Part shown: positions 25,272 through 32,097 of the stretch, one piece after another
Position numbering within the stretch: the stretch's first letter is position 1
Layout of the letters: each line of letters begins with the position of its first letter
NCBI GenBank assembly: GCA_046339595.1
Contig: JBKDUF010000039.1
Span: 1-50,695, forward strand
DNA from: Ga0077527 sp021300125
Lineage (GTDB): Bacteria; Pseudomonadota; Gammaproteobacteria; Burkholderiales; SG8-41
Direction: 5' to 3'
Length of the DNA: 50,695 nucleotides
Made by a program: the position numbers and the translations under genes
The notes under the pieces: model-generated
Database searches by the model: none
Seen by the model: the letters and a program-made list of their open reading frames with translations, nothing else
Told to the model about the DNA's origin: nothing

Positions 25272-26114
25272 ATGAATACTCTGGCCATGCCCATCCCTGC
25301 GGCCGGGAGTCTGGAAACCTACATCCAGACCGTCAACCGCTTCCCGCTGCTCACCCAGGAGCAGGAGACGGACTACGCCCGTCGCCTGCGCGACCACGGC
25401 GACCTTGAAGCCGCGCGCCATCTGGTGCTGTCGCACCTGCGGCTGGTGGTCTCGATTGCCCGCAACTATGCCGGATACGGTCTACCCCAGGCCGATCTGA
25501 TCCAGGAAGGCAACATCGGCCTGATGAAGGCGGTGAAACGCTTCGACCCGGAGCGCGGCGTGCGTCTGGTGTCGTTCGCAATGCACTGGATCCGCGCCGA
25601 AATCCACGAATTCGTGCTGCGCAACTGGAGGCTGGTGCGCATCGCCACCACCAAGGCCCAGCGCAAACTGTTCTTCAACCTGCGCAGCATGAAACAGGAT
25701 CTCGGCACGCTCGGTGCCGCGGAAGTGCAGACGGTCGCACGCGAGCTGGGCGTCAGGCCCGGGGATGTCGTGGAGATGGAGACCCGCCTCGGCGGCCAGG
25801 ATCTTGCACTGGAACCTGCGGGTGACGACGAGCGTGAACAATTCGCACCGATTGCCTACCTGGCCGCCGAAGACGGCGAACCCGCAGCCGCACTCGAAGC
25901 GGAGCAGACCGAACGCCTGCGCGGGGAAGGTCTGGAGAAGGCGCTCGCCAGCCTCGATCCGCGCAGCCGCCGCATCATTGAGGCCCGCTGGCTGAACGAG
26001 GGCGAGGCGGCCACCCTGCACGAACTGGCAGCAGAGTTTGGCGTATCGGCCGAACGCATCCGCCAGATCGAAGCCAAGGCACTGGCCCGGATGAAAAACC
26101 TGATCACGGCCTGA
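25272..26114 (+). CDS. rpoH: Heat-shock sigma factor RpoH (sigma-32)
   Basis: A 280-residue sigma-70-family factor. Region 2 reads ARHLVLSHLRLVVSIARNYAGYGLPQADLIQEGNIGLMKAVKRFDPERGVRLVSFAMHWIRAEI. The RpoH box QRKLFFNLR, which marks heat-shock sigma factors, is present, and region 4.2 ends AAEFGVSAERIRQIEAKALARMKNL. The start is ATG 25272 with AGGAG 6 bases upstream; an ATG at 25224 lies inside the CIRCE element and is rejected. It follows ftsX, the conserved position. The CIRCE site implies HrcA control of the sigma factor itself. Confidence 0.97.
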   Translation: MNTLAMPIPAAGSLETYIQTVNRFPLLTQEQETDYARRLRDHGDLEAARHLVLSHLRLVVSIARNYAGYGLPQADLIQEGNIGLMKAVKRFDPERGVRLVSFAMHWIRAEIHEFVLRNWRLVRIATTKAQRKLFFNLRSMKQDLGTLGAAEVQTVARELGVRPGDVVEMETRLGGQDLALEPAGDDEREQFAPIAYLAAEDGEPAAALEAEQTERLRGEGLEKALASLDPRSRRIIEARWLNEGEAATLHELAAEFGVSAERIRQIEAKALARMKNLITA

Positions 26115-26131
26115 TGGCCCGACCTGTCGCA

Positions 26132-26160
26132 GAAAAGCCCCGCATCGCGGGGCTTTTTCA
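26132..26160. terminator. Bidirectional terminator between rpoH and sco
   Basis: A 10-bp perfect stem (AAAGCCCCGC, loop ATC, GCGGGGCTTT) at 26134-26156, with T-run after it on the plus strand and the matching A-run before it, so it works for both convergent genes. It begins about 20 bases after the rpoH stop and abuts the stop of the SCO gene. Confidence 0.85.
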
Positions 26161-26736
26161 TTTGAGTAGCTGGCGGATGTCGTGCAACAGTGCCGGAGCG
26201 GCGGTGCCGTACTGCGCGAACAGGCGCAGCCTTCCCTCGCCATCGAGTATGTAAGTGCCGGCGGAATGATCCACGGTGTAGCCGCCGCTGGCGAGCTTCT
26301 GTTTCTGGAAGTGGATCTTGAACTCCTTCGCCACCTTCGCGGTTTCCTCGGCACTGCCCCGAAGCCCGAGGAACGACGGATGGAAGGCGGGCACATAACG
26401 CCTGAGCACCTCCGCCGTGTCACGCTCCGGATCGACTGTGACGAACAGCACCTGCACCCTCGCGGCGTCGGGTCCGAGTTCCTTCATCACGTTGGCCATC
26501 TCGACCATCGTGGTCGGGCAGACATCAGGGCAATGGGTAAACCCGAAGAACAGCGTGACCACCTTGCCCTTGAAGTCGGTCAGCGTGCGGCGCTGACCGT
26601 TGTGATCGGTCAATTCCAGGGACTTGCCAAAGGACGCGCCGGTGACATCGGTGAGCTTGAACACCGGCGCCTCGGGGCGGCCGCAGCCGGCCAGCACCAG
26701 CAGGGCCGCGGCAGCGATTGCGGCGGTCAATTTCAT
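26158..26736 (-). CDS. SCO1/SenC copper chaperone lipoprotein for cytochrome oxidase
   Basis: Delivers copper to, or reduces cysteines of, the CuA site of CoxB. The 192-residue protein has a signal peptide with lipobox LAGC (C18) and the thioredoxin-like SCO fold. The copper ligands are CPDVC (C69, C73) and H157 in TVDHSAGTYILD. FFGFTHCPDVCPTTM and VDPERDT are diagnostic. ATG 26736 is chosen as it yields the lipoprotein signal. It is last in the minus cluster, 7 bases after ctaB, and ends at a bidirectional terminator. Confidence 0.95.
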   Translation of the reverse strand: MKLTAAIAAAALLVLAGCGRPEAPVFKLTDVTGASFGKSLELTDHNGQRRTLTDFKGKVVTLFFGFTHCPDVCPTTMVEMANVMKELGPDAARVQVLFVTVDPERDTAEVLRRYVPAFHPSFLGLRGSAEETAKVAKEFKIHFQKQKLASGGYTVDHSAGTYILDGEGRLRLFAQYGTAAPALLHDIRQLLK

Positions 26737-26743
26737 GCCGGGC

Positions 26744-27640
26744 TCAGAACAGCAGCTGCAGGTAGTGGTCGACCAGCAGCGCGGCGAAGAGCAGCGTGAG
26801 ATACAGGATCGAGTAGCGGAAAGTGCGCCGCGCCAGCGCATCGCTGTAATCCGTGTAGATCTTGACCGCGTAATACAGGAACACCGCGCCGAGCAGCATC
26901 GCAGCCGCGAGATAAGGCAGTCCGGAAAGCCGGGTGACGAAGGGCAACGCCGAGCAGGCGATCAGGATCAGCGTGTACAGCAGCACGTGCAGGCGGGTGA
27001 AGTGGTCGCCGTGGGTCACCGGCAGCATCGGCACGCCGGCCTTGGCGTATTCATGCTTGCGGTACAGCGCCAGCGCCCAGAAGTGCGGCGGTGTCCAGGC
27101 AAAGATGATCAGAAACAGGGTCAGCGCCTGTGGCGTGACCTCGCCGGTGACCGCGGCCCAGCCCAGCACCGGCGGCATCGCGCCGGAGGCGCCGCCGATG
27201 ACGATGTTCTGCGGCGTCATCGGCTTCAGGATCACGGTATAGATGATGGCGTAACCGACGAAAGTGGCCAGTGTGAGCCACATGGTCAGCGCGTTGACAC
27301 CGTGGTAGAGCAACGCAAGGCCGCTGCCGCCAACGATGCCGGCGAACACCAGGGTCTCCAGCGGGGTGATCTGTCCGCGCGGCAGCGGACGGAACTGGGT
27401 GCGGGTCATCAGCGCGTCGATCTTCTGCTCGACCAGGCAGTTCACGGCGGCAGCCGCACCGGCAACCAGCGCGATACCGAGTGTTGCCGAGAACAGGATA
27501 TCCACAGGCACCATGCCGGGTGTAGCGAGAAACATGCCGATCACCGCGGTGAACACAATCAGCGACACCACGCGCGGTTTGGTCAGCGCGTAGAACTGCT
27601 GGATGCGTGAAGTCTGCGGCGGTGCGACTGTGGAGGACAT
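26744..27640 (-). CDS. ctaB: Protohaem IX farnesyltransferase (haem O synthase)
   Basis: Converts haem B to haem O by farnesylation, the first step of haem A synthesis. The 298-residue UbiA-family membrane protein has about nine helices. YALTKPRVVSLIVFTAVIGM, NCLVEQKIDALMTRTQFRPLP (first Asp-rich site) and YTVILKPMTPQNIVIGGASGAMPPVLGW are the conserved motifs. The ATG at 27640 has no strong ribosome-binding site and lies inside the open frame of ctaA, so coupling to ctaA translation is plausible. Confidence 0.96.
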   Translation of the reverse strand: MSSTVAPPQTSRIQQFYALTKPRVVSLIVFTAVIGMFLATPGMVPVDILFSATLGIALVAGAAAAVNCLVEQKIDALMTRTQFRPLPRGQITPLETLVFAGIVGGSGLALLYHGVNALTMWLTLATFVGYAIIYTVILKPMTPQNIVIGGASGAMPPVLGWAAVTGEVTPQALTLFLIIFAWTPPHFWALALYRKHEYAKAGVPMLPVTHGDHFTRLHVLLYTLILIACSALPFVTRLSGLPYLAAAMLLGAVFLYYAVKIYTDYSDALARRTFRYSILYLTLLFAALLVDHYLQLLF

Positions 27641-28640
27641 CGTGACGGAATCCGGCGGAATGCCGCTGCGGACGGAGGCCGCAGTTTATCACCACCAGGG
27701 TCAGCAACAAAACGGCGGCGCCCGCGTTGTGTGCCGCGGCGAGCCACAACGGCAGGCTGAAGACGACATTGCCGATGCCAATCGCGATCTGCGCGCCAAG
27801 GGCCAGCGCCAGCACCTTGCCATGGGCAGCGTAACCGGGGACACGCCACAGCGCCCAGGCAAAGCCGCCGACAACCGCCAGCGTGACCAGCGCGCCGACA
27901 CGGTGGGTCCAGTGGATCGCAGTGATCGCATCGTAGCTGAGGTGGACGCCCGAGGCCGTCATGCCCAGTTCACGGATGAGCTGGAAGCCGTGGCGGAAAT
28001 CCATCGTCGGCACCCACTCGCCGTGGCAGGTCGGGAAATCGATGCAGGCCAGTGCCGCGTAATTGGTCGACACCCAGCCACCGAGGGCGATCTGCGCCAC
28101 GGTCACTACCAGCGCGACCAGCGCCCAGGGTCGCAGCCGCTTCGCCGCCTCACCCGGTTGCGGAAAGTGCTCCTGCCGCAGCGCGAGCCAGGCCAGCAGC
28201 GCCAGCGTGGCCATGCCCCCGAGCAGGTGCAGCGTGACGATCACCGGCTTGAGCAGCATGGTCACCGTCCACATGCCCAGCGCGCCCTGCAATAGCACCA
28301 CGCCGACGATCGAGCTGGCCAGCACCGGGGAGCGCTGCGGCTGGTCACGGCGCATCCACGCCGCAATCGCGATCCCGAGTATCAGCAGGCCCAGGCCACC
28401 CGCAATATAGCGATGGAACATCTCCTTCCAGGCCTTGGCCATCGATACCGGGCCGTGGGTGCCGCCCTGATCCTCCACCGCCTTGGCGATGTCGTCCCGC
28501 GCGTGGTGAGGCGTGATCTCCCCGTAACACCCGGGCCAGTCAGGGCAGCCCAAACCGGCATCAGCCAGGCGAACATAGGCGCCCACAACCACCACGAAAA
28601 AGGTGTAAATGACCGTTAACCAGACCAGCTTCCTGTACAT
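27051..28640 (-). CDS. ctaA: Haem A synthase CtaA/Cox15, with abnormal C-terminal read-through
   Basis: Oxidises haem O to haem A. The family-like part is residues 1 to about 330 (28640 to about 27650): GLGCPDWPGCYGEITPHH, EMFHRYIAGGLGLLILG, VTLHLLGGMATLALL, ACIDFPTCHGEW and IHWTHRVGALVTL, with eight membrane helices and the haem-ligand histidines. The frame then lacks a stop and runs another 200 codons to 27051, overlapping ctaB for 590 bases in another frame. That tail is Arg/His/Ala-rich and not protein-like. A TGATAA one frame away at 27691-27686 would end the protein at about residue 317. Either a stop was lost, a frameshift is present, or there is a sequence error. Confidence 0.88.
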   Translation of the reverse strand: MYRKLVWLTVIYTFFVVVVGAYVRLADAGLGCPDWPGCYGEITPHHARDDIAKAVEDQGGTHGPVSMAKAWKEMFHRYIAGGLGLLILGIAIAAWMRRDQPQRSPVLASSIVGVVLLQGALGMWTVTMLLKPVIVTLHLLGGMATLALLAWLALRQEHFPQPGEAAKRLRPWALVALVVTVAQIALGGWVSTNYAALACIDFPTCHGEWVPTMDFRHGFQLIRELGMTASGVHLSYDAITAIHWTHRVGALVTLAVVGGFAWALWRVPGYAAHGKVLALALGAQIAIGIGNVVFSLPLWLAAAHNAGAAVLLLTLVVINCGLRPQRHSAGFRHDVLHSRTAADFTHPAVLRADQTARGVADCVHRGDRHVSRYTRHGACGYPVLGNTRYRAGCRCGCRRELPGRAEDRRADDPHPVPSAAARTDHPAGDPGVRRHRWRQRPCVALPRCQRADHVAHTGHFRRLRHHLYRDPEADDAAEHRHRRRLRRDAAGAGLGRGHRRGHATGADPVSDHLCLDTAALLGAGAVPQA

Positions 28641-28667
28641 GTTTCAGGCTCTTTTCTCGCAAAAAAA

Positions 28668-29258
28668 TCAGCCGATGCGCGACACCCTCAGCAGCCGCGT
28701 GATGTCCTTGCGGATGCGGCTCGGATCGGCATCTCGCGGATAACGCAGCACCAGGTTGCCGAGGGGGTCAATCAGGTAGATGTGGTCCTTGACGCTGCCT
28801 TCGTGCGGCAAGGCGCCAAGCAACGCACTGCTCCCGGCCCTGACCATCCAGGTGCCGTCATACTCACGGCGCAGGCGCTCATCGGGCTCGCCATCGCCGG
28901 TCAGCAGCCACAGCCGCTCAATGCGTTCCGGATACTTGCCCTGGGTCTTGCGCACCTGGCGGATCTGCCACAGTTTTTTCTCGCAATAGGCATCACAGGC
29001 CGCTTCGTCAACCACCAGGAATATCCATTTGCCCTCGAGCTGGCGCAGCATGAACCCGCCGCCTGCCGCCTGCGCAAGCGGCTCCACCGGCAGCTTCTGC
29101 GTGTCCACCAGGCTGCCGTAATTGACCCGACCCTGGGGCTGGTAGAAGTAATAAGCGACAAAGGAGGCGACGAAGGGCGCCAAGCAGACGGCGAGCACCA
29201 GCCACAGGGTGCTACGGCTGCCGGTCTTGGGACTGGGAAGCGGGGCGTCGTTTGACAT
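28668..29258 (-). CDS. Membrane-anchored SCO-like protein (CX3C and His) in the cox cluster
   Basis: A 196-residue protein with one membrane helix at about 17-38 and a periplasmic domain. It resembles uncharacterised membrane proteins found between SURF1 and ctaA in betaproteobacteria. A CX3C pair (C88, C92 in ACDAYCEKKL) is followed 67 residues on by H159 in VKDHIYLIDPLGN. This mirrors the CX3C...His copper site and the TYILD strand of the true SCO protein encoded at 26158-26736. The flanking FFGFTHCPDVCP block of SCO is not kept. A thioredoxin-like thiol or copper function in oxidase assembly is inferred from these residues and position. It overlaps SURF1 by 47 bases. Confidence 0.78.
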   Translation of the reverse strand: MSNDAPLPSPKTGSRSTLWLVLAVCLAPFVASFVAYYFYQPQGRVNYGSLVDTQKLPVEPLAQAAGGGFMLRQLEGKWIFLVVDEAACDAYCEKKLWQIRQVRKTQGKYPERIERLWLLTGDGEPDERLRREYDGTWMVRAGSSALLGALPHEGSVKDHIYLIDPLGNLVLRYPRDADPSRIRKDITRLLRVSRIG

Positions 29259-29955
29259 GGGTCACCAGGTAATAAATCAGTATCGCGAGGCTCAGGGCAT
29301 ACCACTGGAAGGCGTAGGCCAGGTGGGTGTCGCGCTTGAGGTCGGGGCGGGGCCAGTCCCTGACCAGTCCATCACTTGCGGCACTTTGCTGCTGGATCAC
29401 GAAGGCCTGCAGTTCGAGACGGGTCGCCTGCCGGTAGCGTTCGAGGCCGAGATTCTGCCAGACCTGGCCCTCGGCGATTTTGGTCGAGAGCTCAATGAAC
29501 CGGTCGCTGTAAGGCAATGCGATGCCCTCGACACGCTGCTCACCCGAAGGTGTAGGCACCTTGGGCAGGCTGCGGTCGGGGTTGGCCGCGACCCAGCCCC
29601 GGCTGACCAGCACATGCCGGTCGCTGCCGGCAATGCGCAGGGGGGTGGCAACATGGTATCCCGGCTGGTGGCGATAGATCCGGTTGTCCAGGAAAACCGT
29701 ATAGCGGTCATCGAACACGCCGCGCACCTCGACCCTGCGCAACAGCAGGCTCTCCGGGTCGACAGGGTCACCGCCGACCACGACCGGCGGCTCCTGCGAC
29801 AGGGTATCGAGTCGCTGCTGCAAATCCTGCTTGTGGCTGGCGCGGCCGGTCTGCCATTGCCCCAGGGCCAGCGTCAGCGCAATGCCTGCGGCCGCGGCAA
29901 GCGTGCCGAACAGACGCGGTTCAAAGCGGAACGGGCCAGGGTCGAGCGAGGGCAT
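29212..29955 (-). CDS. SURF1-family cytochrome oxidase assembly protein
   Basis: A 247-residue inner-membrane protein with helices at about 14-32 and 212-232 and a periplasmic domain between, the SURF1/Shy1 topology. Conserved segments are LGQWQTGRASHKQDLQQRL, VEVRGVFDDRYTVFLDNRIYRHQPGYHVATPLRI, VLVSRGWV and HLAYAFQWYALSLAILIYYL. Bacterial Surf1 proteins bind haem A for insertion into CoxA. The last 47 bases overlap the downstream SCO-like gene. It is divergent from the DUF2909 gene with a 30-base gap. Confidence 0.94.
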   Translation of the reverse strand: MPSLDPGPFRFEPRLFGTLAAAAGIALTLALGQWQTGRASHKQDLQQRLDTLSQEPPVVVGGDPVDPESLLLRRVEVRGVFDDRYTVFLDNRIYRHQPGYHVATPLRIAGSDRHVLVSRGWVAANPDRSLPKVPTPSGEQRVEGIALPYSDRFIELSTKIAEGQVWQNLGLERYRQATRLELQAFVIQQQSAASDGLVRDWPRPDLKRDTHLAYAFQWYALSLAILIYYLVTHVKRRPASQSQDRQP

Positions 29956-29985
29956 CGGTGGTTCCTGGGTTAAACTGCGCGGACC

Positions 29986-30180
29986 ATGCGCATCGTCGTC
30001 ATTCTGTTTATCGCTGTCATCCTGTTCAGTCTCGGTTCGGCGCTGTATTACATGATTCGCGACCGCGGCAGCGGCGAACGCACCGCGAAAGCACTGACGG
30101 TGCGCATTGCACTTTCAGTCATTCTGTTCCTGATGCTGATCATCGGCTTTCAGAGCGGCGTGATCACCACACGCCTGTAG
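29986..30180 (+). CDS. DUF2909 twin-transmembrane small protein
   Basis: A 64-residue protein of two membrane helices (about 2-22 and 40-60) joined by a charged loop RDRGSGERTAKALTVR. It matches the DUF2909 twin-transmembrane pattern often found next to SURF1 and coxC in betaproteobacteria. It is the only plus-strand gene in an otherwise minus block of ten genes and converges on coxC. Its association with the oxidase suggests a role in assembly, which is inference. Confidence 0.82.
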   Translation: MRIVVILFIAVILFSLGSALYYMIRDRGSGERTAKALTVRIALSVILFLMLIIGFQSGVITTRL

Positions 30181-30220
30181 GTAGACCGGGTACGGCTTCG
30201 CGCGTTCCGGGACTGGCAGG

Positions 30221-30249
30221 CAAAAAAATCGCCGCGATCCACGCGGCGC
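30221..30249 (-). terminator. Rho-independent terminator after coxC
   Basis: On the minus strand a 7-bp stem CGCCGCG/CGCGGCG (30248-30242 and 30236-30230) with a 5-base loop is followed by ATTTTTTT (30229-30222). It lies about 90 bases after the coxC stop, and marks the end of the coxB-coxA-ctaG-coxC transcript, separating it from SURF1-ctaA-ctaB-sco. Confidence 0.75.
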
Positions 30250-30338
30250 CCAGTCCCCGATCGGGGTACCCCCTCCCCGTGCAGTCCGTGCTTGACCGGC
30301 TGTTTTTGCGCCGGATGCGCGGACCGCCGCCTTGACCC

Positions 30339-31193
30339 TTAAAGCCAGTAGACCACCACAAACAGCAGCAGCCACACCACGTCAACAAAGTGCCAATACC
30401 AGGCCACGCCCTCGAAGCCGAAATGGTTGTCCGGGGTGAAATGCCCGGCGACACTGCGGAACAGGATCACCCACAGCATGATGGTGCCGACCGTCACGTG
30501 GAAACCGTGAAAACCGGTCAGCATGAAGAAGGTCGCGCCGTAAGCGCCCATCGTCATCTTCAGGTTGAGATCCTGGTAGGCATGCACATATTCATAGACT
30601 TGGAAACCGAGGAAGACCATGCCCAGCGCGATGGTCAGTACCAGTCCCCAGATCAGATGGGTGCGGTTGTTCTTGAGCAGGCCCCAATGCGCCCAGGTGA
30701 TGGTCACGCCCGAAAGCAGCAGCAGCGCGGTATTGAACGCGGGAATGCCCCAAGCGCCCATCGGAGAGAAGGTTTCCTTGATGCCGGGGCCGGTCGCCGG
30801 CCAGTCCGGCTTGAAGCCGGGCCACAGCAGCTGCTGGTGCTCAAGCGAGCCCAGGTCGGGGACCGAAATCACCCGCATGTAGAACAGTGCGCCGAAAAAC
30901 GCGGCGAAGAACATCACCTCGGAGAAAATGAACCAGCTCATGCCCCAGCGGAAGGAAATGTCCACCTGCTTGTTGTAGTGGCCGGCTTCAGATTCGCGCG
31001 CCACGGCAGTGAACCATCCGGCAAACATGAAAAACAGGACAAGGAAACCGATCAGCAGCAGCACGTAGCCGAGCGCCATCTTGTTGACTGCGAACGACGC
31101 GCCGAAGCCGAGGAAACCCAGCGCGATCGAGGCGACCAGCGGCCAGTGCGAGGGTTCCGGCAGGTAGTAATTGCCAGCAGCCTGATTTGACAT
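30339..31193 (-). CDS. coxC: Cytochrome c oxidase subunit III
   Basis: Non-metal core subunit of the aa3 oxidase that stabilises proton uptake. The 284-residue protein has seven membrane helices. RWGMSWFIFSEVMFFAAFFGALFYMR, the conserved Glu-containing helix, and GFHGFHVTVGTIML and VAWYWHFVDVVWLLLFVVVYWL at the C-terminus are diagnostic. ATG 31193 gives the normal start MSNQAAGNYYLPEPSHWP. It follows the DUF2970 gene in the cox operon and precedes a terminator. Confidence 0.97.
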   Translation of the reverse strand: MSNQAAGNYYLPEPSHWPLVASIALGFLGFGASFAVNKMALGYVLLLIGFLVLFFMFAGWFTAVARESEAGHYNKQVDISFRWGMSWFIFSEVMFFAAFFGALFYMRVISVPDLGSLEHQQLLWPGFKPDWPATGPGIKETFSPMGAWGIPAFNTALLLLSGVTITWAHWGLLKNNRTHLIWGLVLTIALGMVFLGFQVYEYVHAYQDLNLKMTMGAYGATFFMLTGFHGFHVTVGTIMLWVILFRSVAGHFTPDNHFGFEGVAWYWHFVDVVWLLLFVVVYWL

Positions 31194-31239
31194 GTTTGCT
31201 TCTCCCTGAAATCCCTTGTTAACCGCCGCCGTCAGCTGC

Positions 31240-31440
31240 TCAGCGCAGCACCAGGCGCACCACCGAAACCACCGAAAACACAAAAAAAGCCGCAGCGAGC
31301 AGCGCGACCGCGATCACCTGGCCGGGCGAGACCTCGATCTTTTCGTGCTCGGCGCGCTTGCGGATGCCCAGAAAAGCCGAGAGCACCATGCGCAGCACCT
31401 CGAAGAAATTCGCCTTGCGCGGCGTGTTGCCTGTCATCAT
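31240..31440 (-). CDS. DUF2970 small membrane protein
   Basis: A 66-residue protein with an N-terminal amphipathic part (FFEVLRMVLSAFLGIRKRAEHEK) and one C-terminal membrane helix (VIAVALLAAAFFVFSVVSVVRLVLR), matching the DUF2970 pattern. Its ATG overlaps the ctaG TGA (ATGA). The location between ctaG and coxC is typical in betaproteobacteria and suggests a small accessory of oxidase assembly. A second ATG three bases later is possible. Confidence 0.85.
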   Translation of the reverse strand: MMTGNTPRKANFFEVLRMVLSAFLGIRKRAEHEKIEVSPGQVIAVALLAAAFFVFSVVSVVRLVLR

Positions 31441-31982
31441 CCCTGACCGTCGCCTTTAACAGATGCGCCCTTAACCTCGAAAAAAGTGTAGGACAGCGTG
31501 ATCGTGTAGACGTCGGCTCGCAACGTCTCATCAATGACGAACTCCACCGGCATACGCTTGCCTTGGCCAGCCTGCAGCGGCTGCTGCTTGAAGCAGAAGC
31601 ATTCCATCTTTTTCACGTATTGCGCAGCGTGCTTGGGTCCGTAGCTCGGAATCGCCTGACCCACAACCGGCTTGGCGCCGTTGTTGCGCACGTCGTACTC
31701 AACGTGGATCATCTCCCCGGGATGCACGCGCACACTCGACTGCACCGGCCTGAATTCCCATTCAAGGCCGTGCGAATTGGCGTCGAATTCCAGCGTGATC
31801 GTGCGCGAACGGTCGATCTGCGTGTTCTCGACCGCAGCGGCCGGCTTGATCAGGTTGTTGATGCCGGTGACTTCGCAGATCTTTTCGTAGAACGGCACCA
31901 GCGCGAAGCCGAAACCGAACATCGCCACCGCGAACACGGAAAGGCGGGAAAGCAGGCGGCGGTTGGCTCTTTCCTTGTTCAT
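31437..31982 (-). CDS. ctaG: Cytochrome c oxidase assembly protein CtaG/Cox11
   Basis: Inserts copper into the CuB site of CoxA. The 181-residue protein has one N-terminal helix (LSVFAVAMFGFGFALVPFYEKICEVTGI) and a periplasmic immunoglobulin-like domain. The copper-binding CFCF motif lies in KKMECFCFKQQ. ATG 31982 is used because the homology starts there (MNKERANRRLLSRL); it overlaps the stop of the 37-residue gene upstream (ATGA). The stop overlaps the DUF2970 ATG. Confidence 0.96.
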   Translation of the reverse strand: MNKERANRRLLSRLSVFAVAMFGFGFALVPFYEKICEVTGINNLIKPAAAVENTQIDRSRTITLEFDANSHGLEWEFRPVQSSVRVHPGEMIHVEYDVRNNGAKPVVGQAIPSYGPKHAAQYVKKMECFCFKQQPLQAGQGKRMPVEFVIDETLRADVYTITLSYTFFEVKGASVKGDGQG

Positions 31983-32092
31983 CGTGCAAGCAGGTAATAC
32001 TTGATCATCACGCCGAAGAAGAAACCGGCGACGATCAGCCACAGTACTGTGGCCGTGCGCCGGTTGTTGCGCTTGACTTCGGCTGGGACCAT
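31979..32092 (-). CDS. Cytochrome oxidase small assembly protein, 37 residues
   Basis: A 37-residue single-helix protein: short basic N-terminus (PAEVKRNNRRT) and one membrane helix (VLWLIVAGFFFGVMIKYYLL). It sits between coxA (6 bases before its ATG at 32092) and ctaG, whose ATG overlaps its TGA. Genes of this size and pattern at this position in betaproteobacteria are called cytochrome oxidase small assembly protein. The conserved overlap suggests coupled synthesis with CtaG. Too short for independent proof. Confidence 0.75.
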   Translation of the reverse strand: MVPAEVKRNNRRTATVLWLIVAGFFFGVMIKYYLLAR

Positions 32093-32097
32093 GGAAA

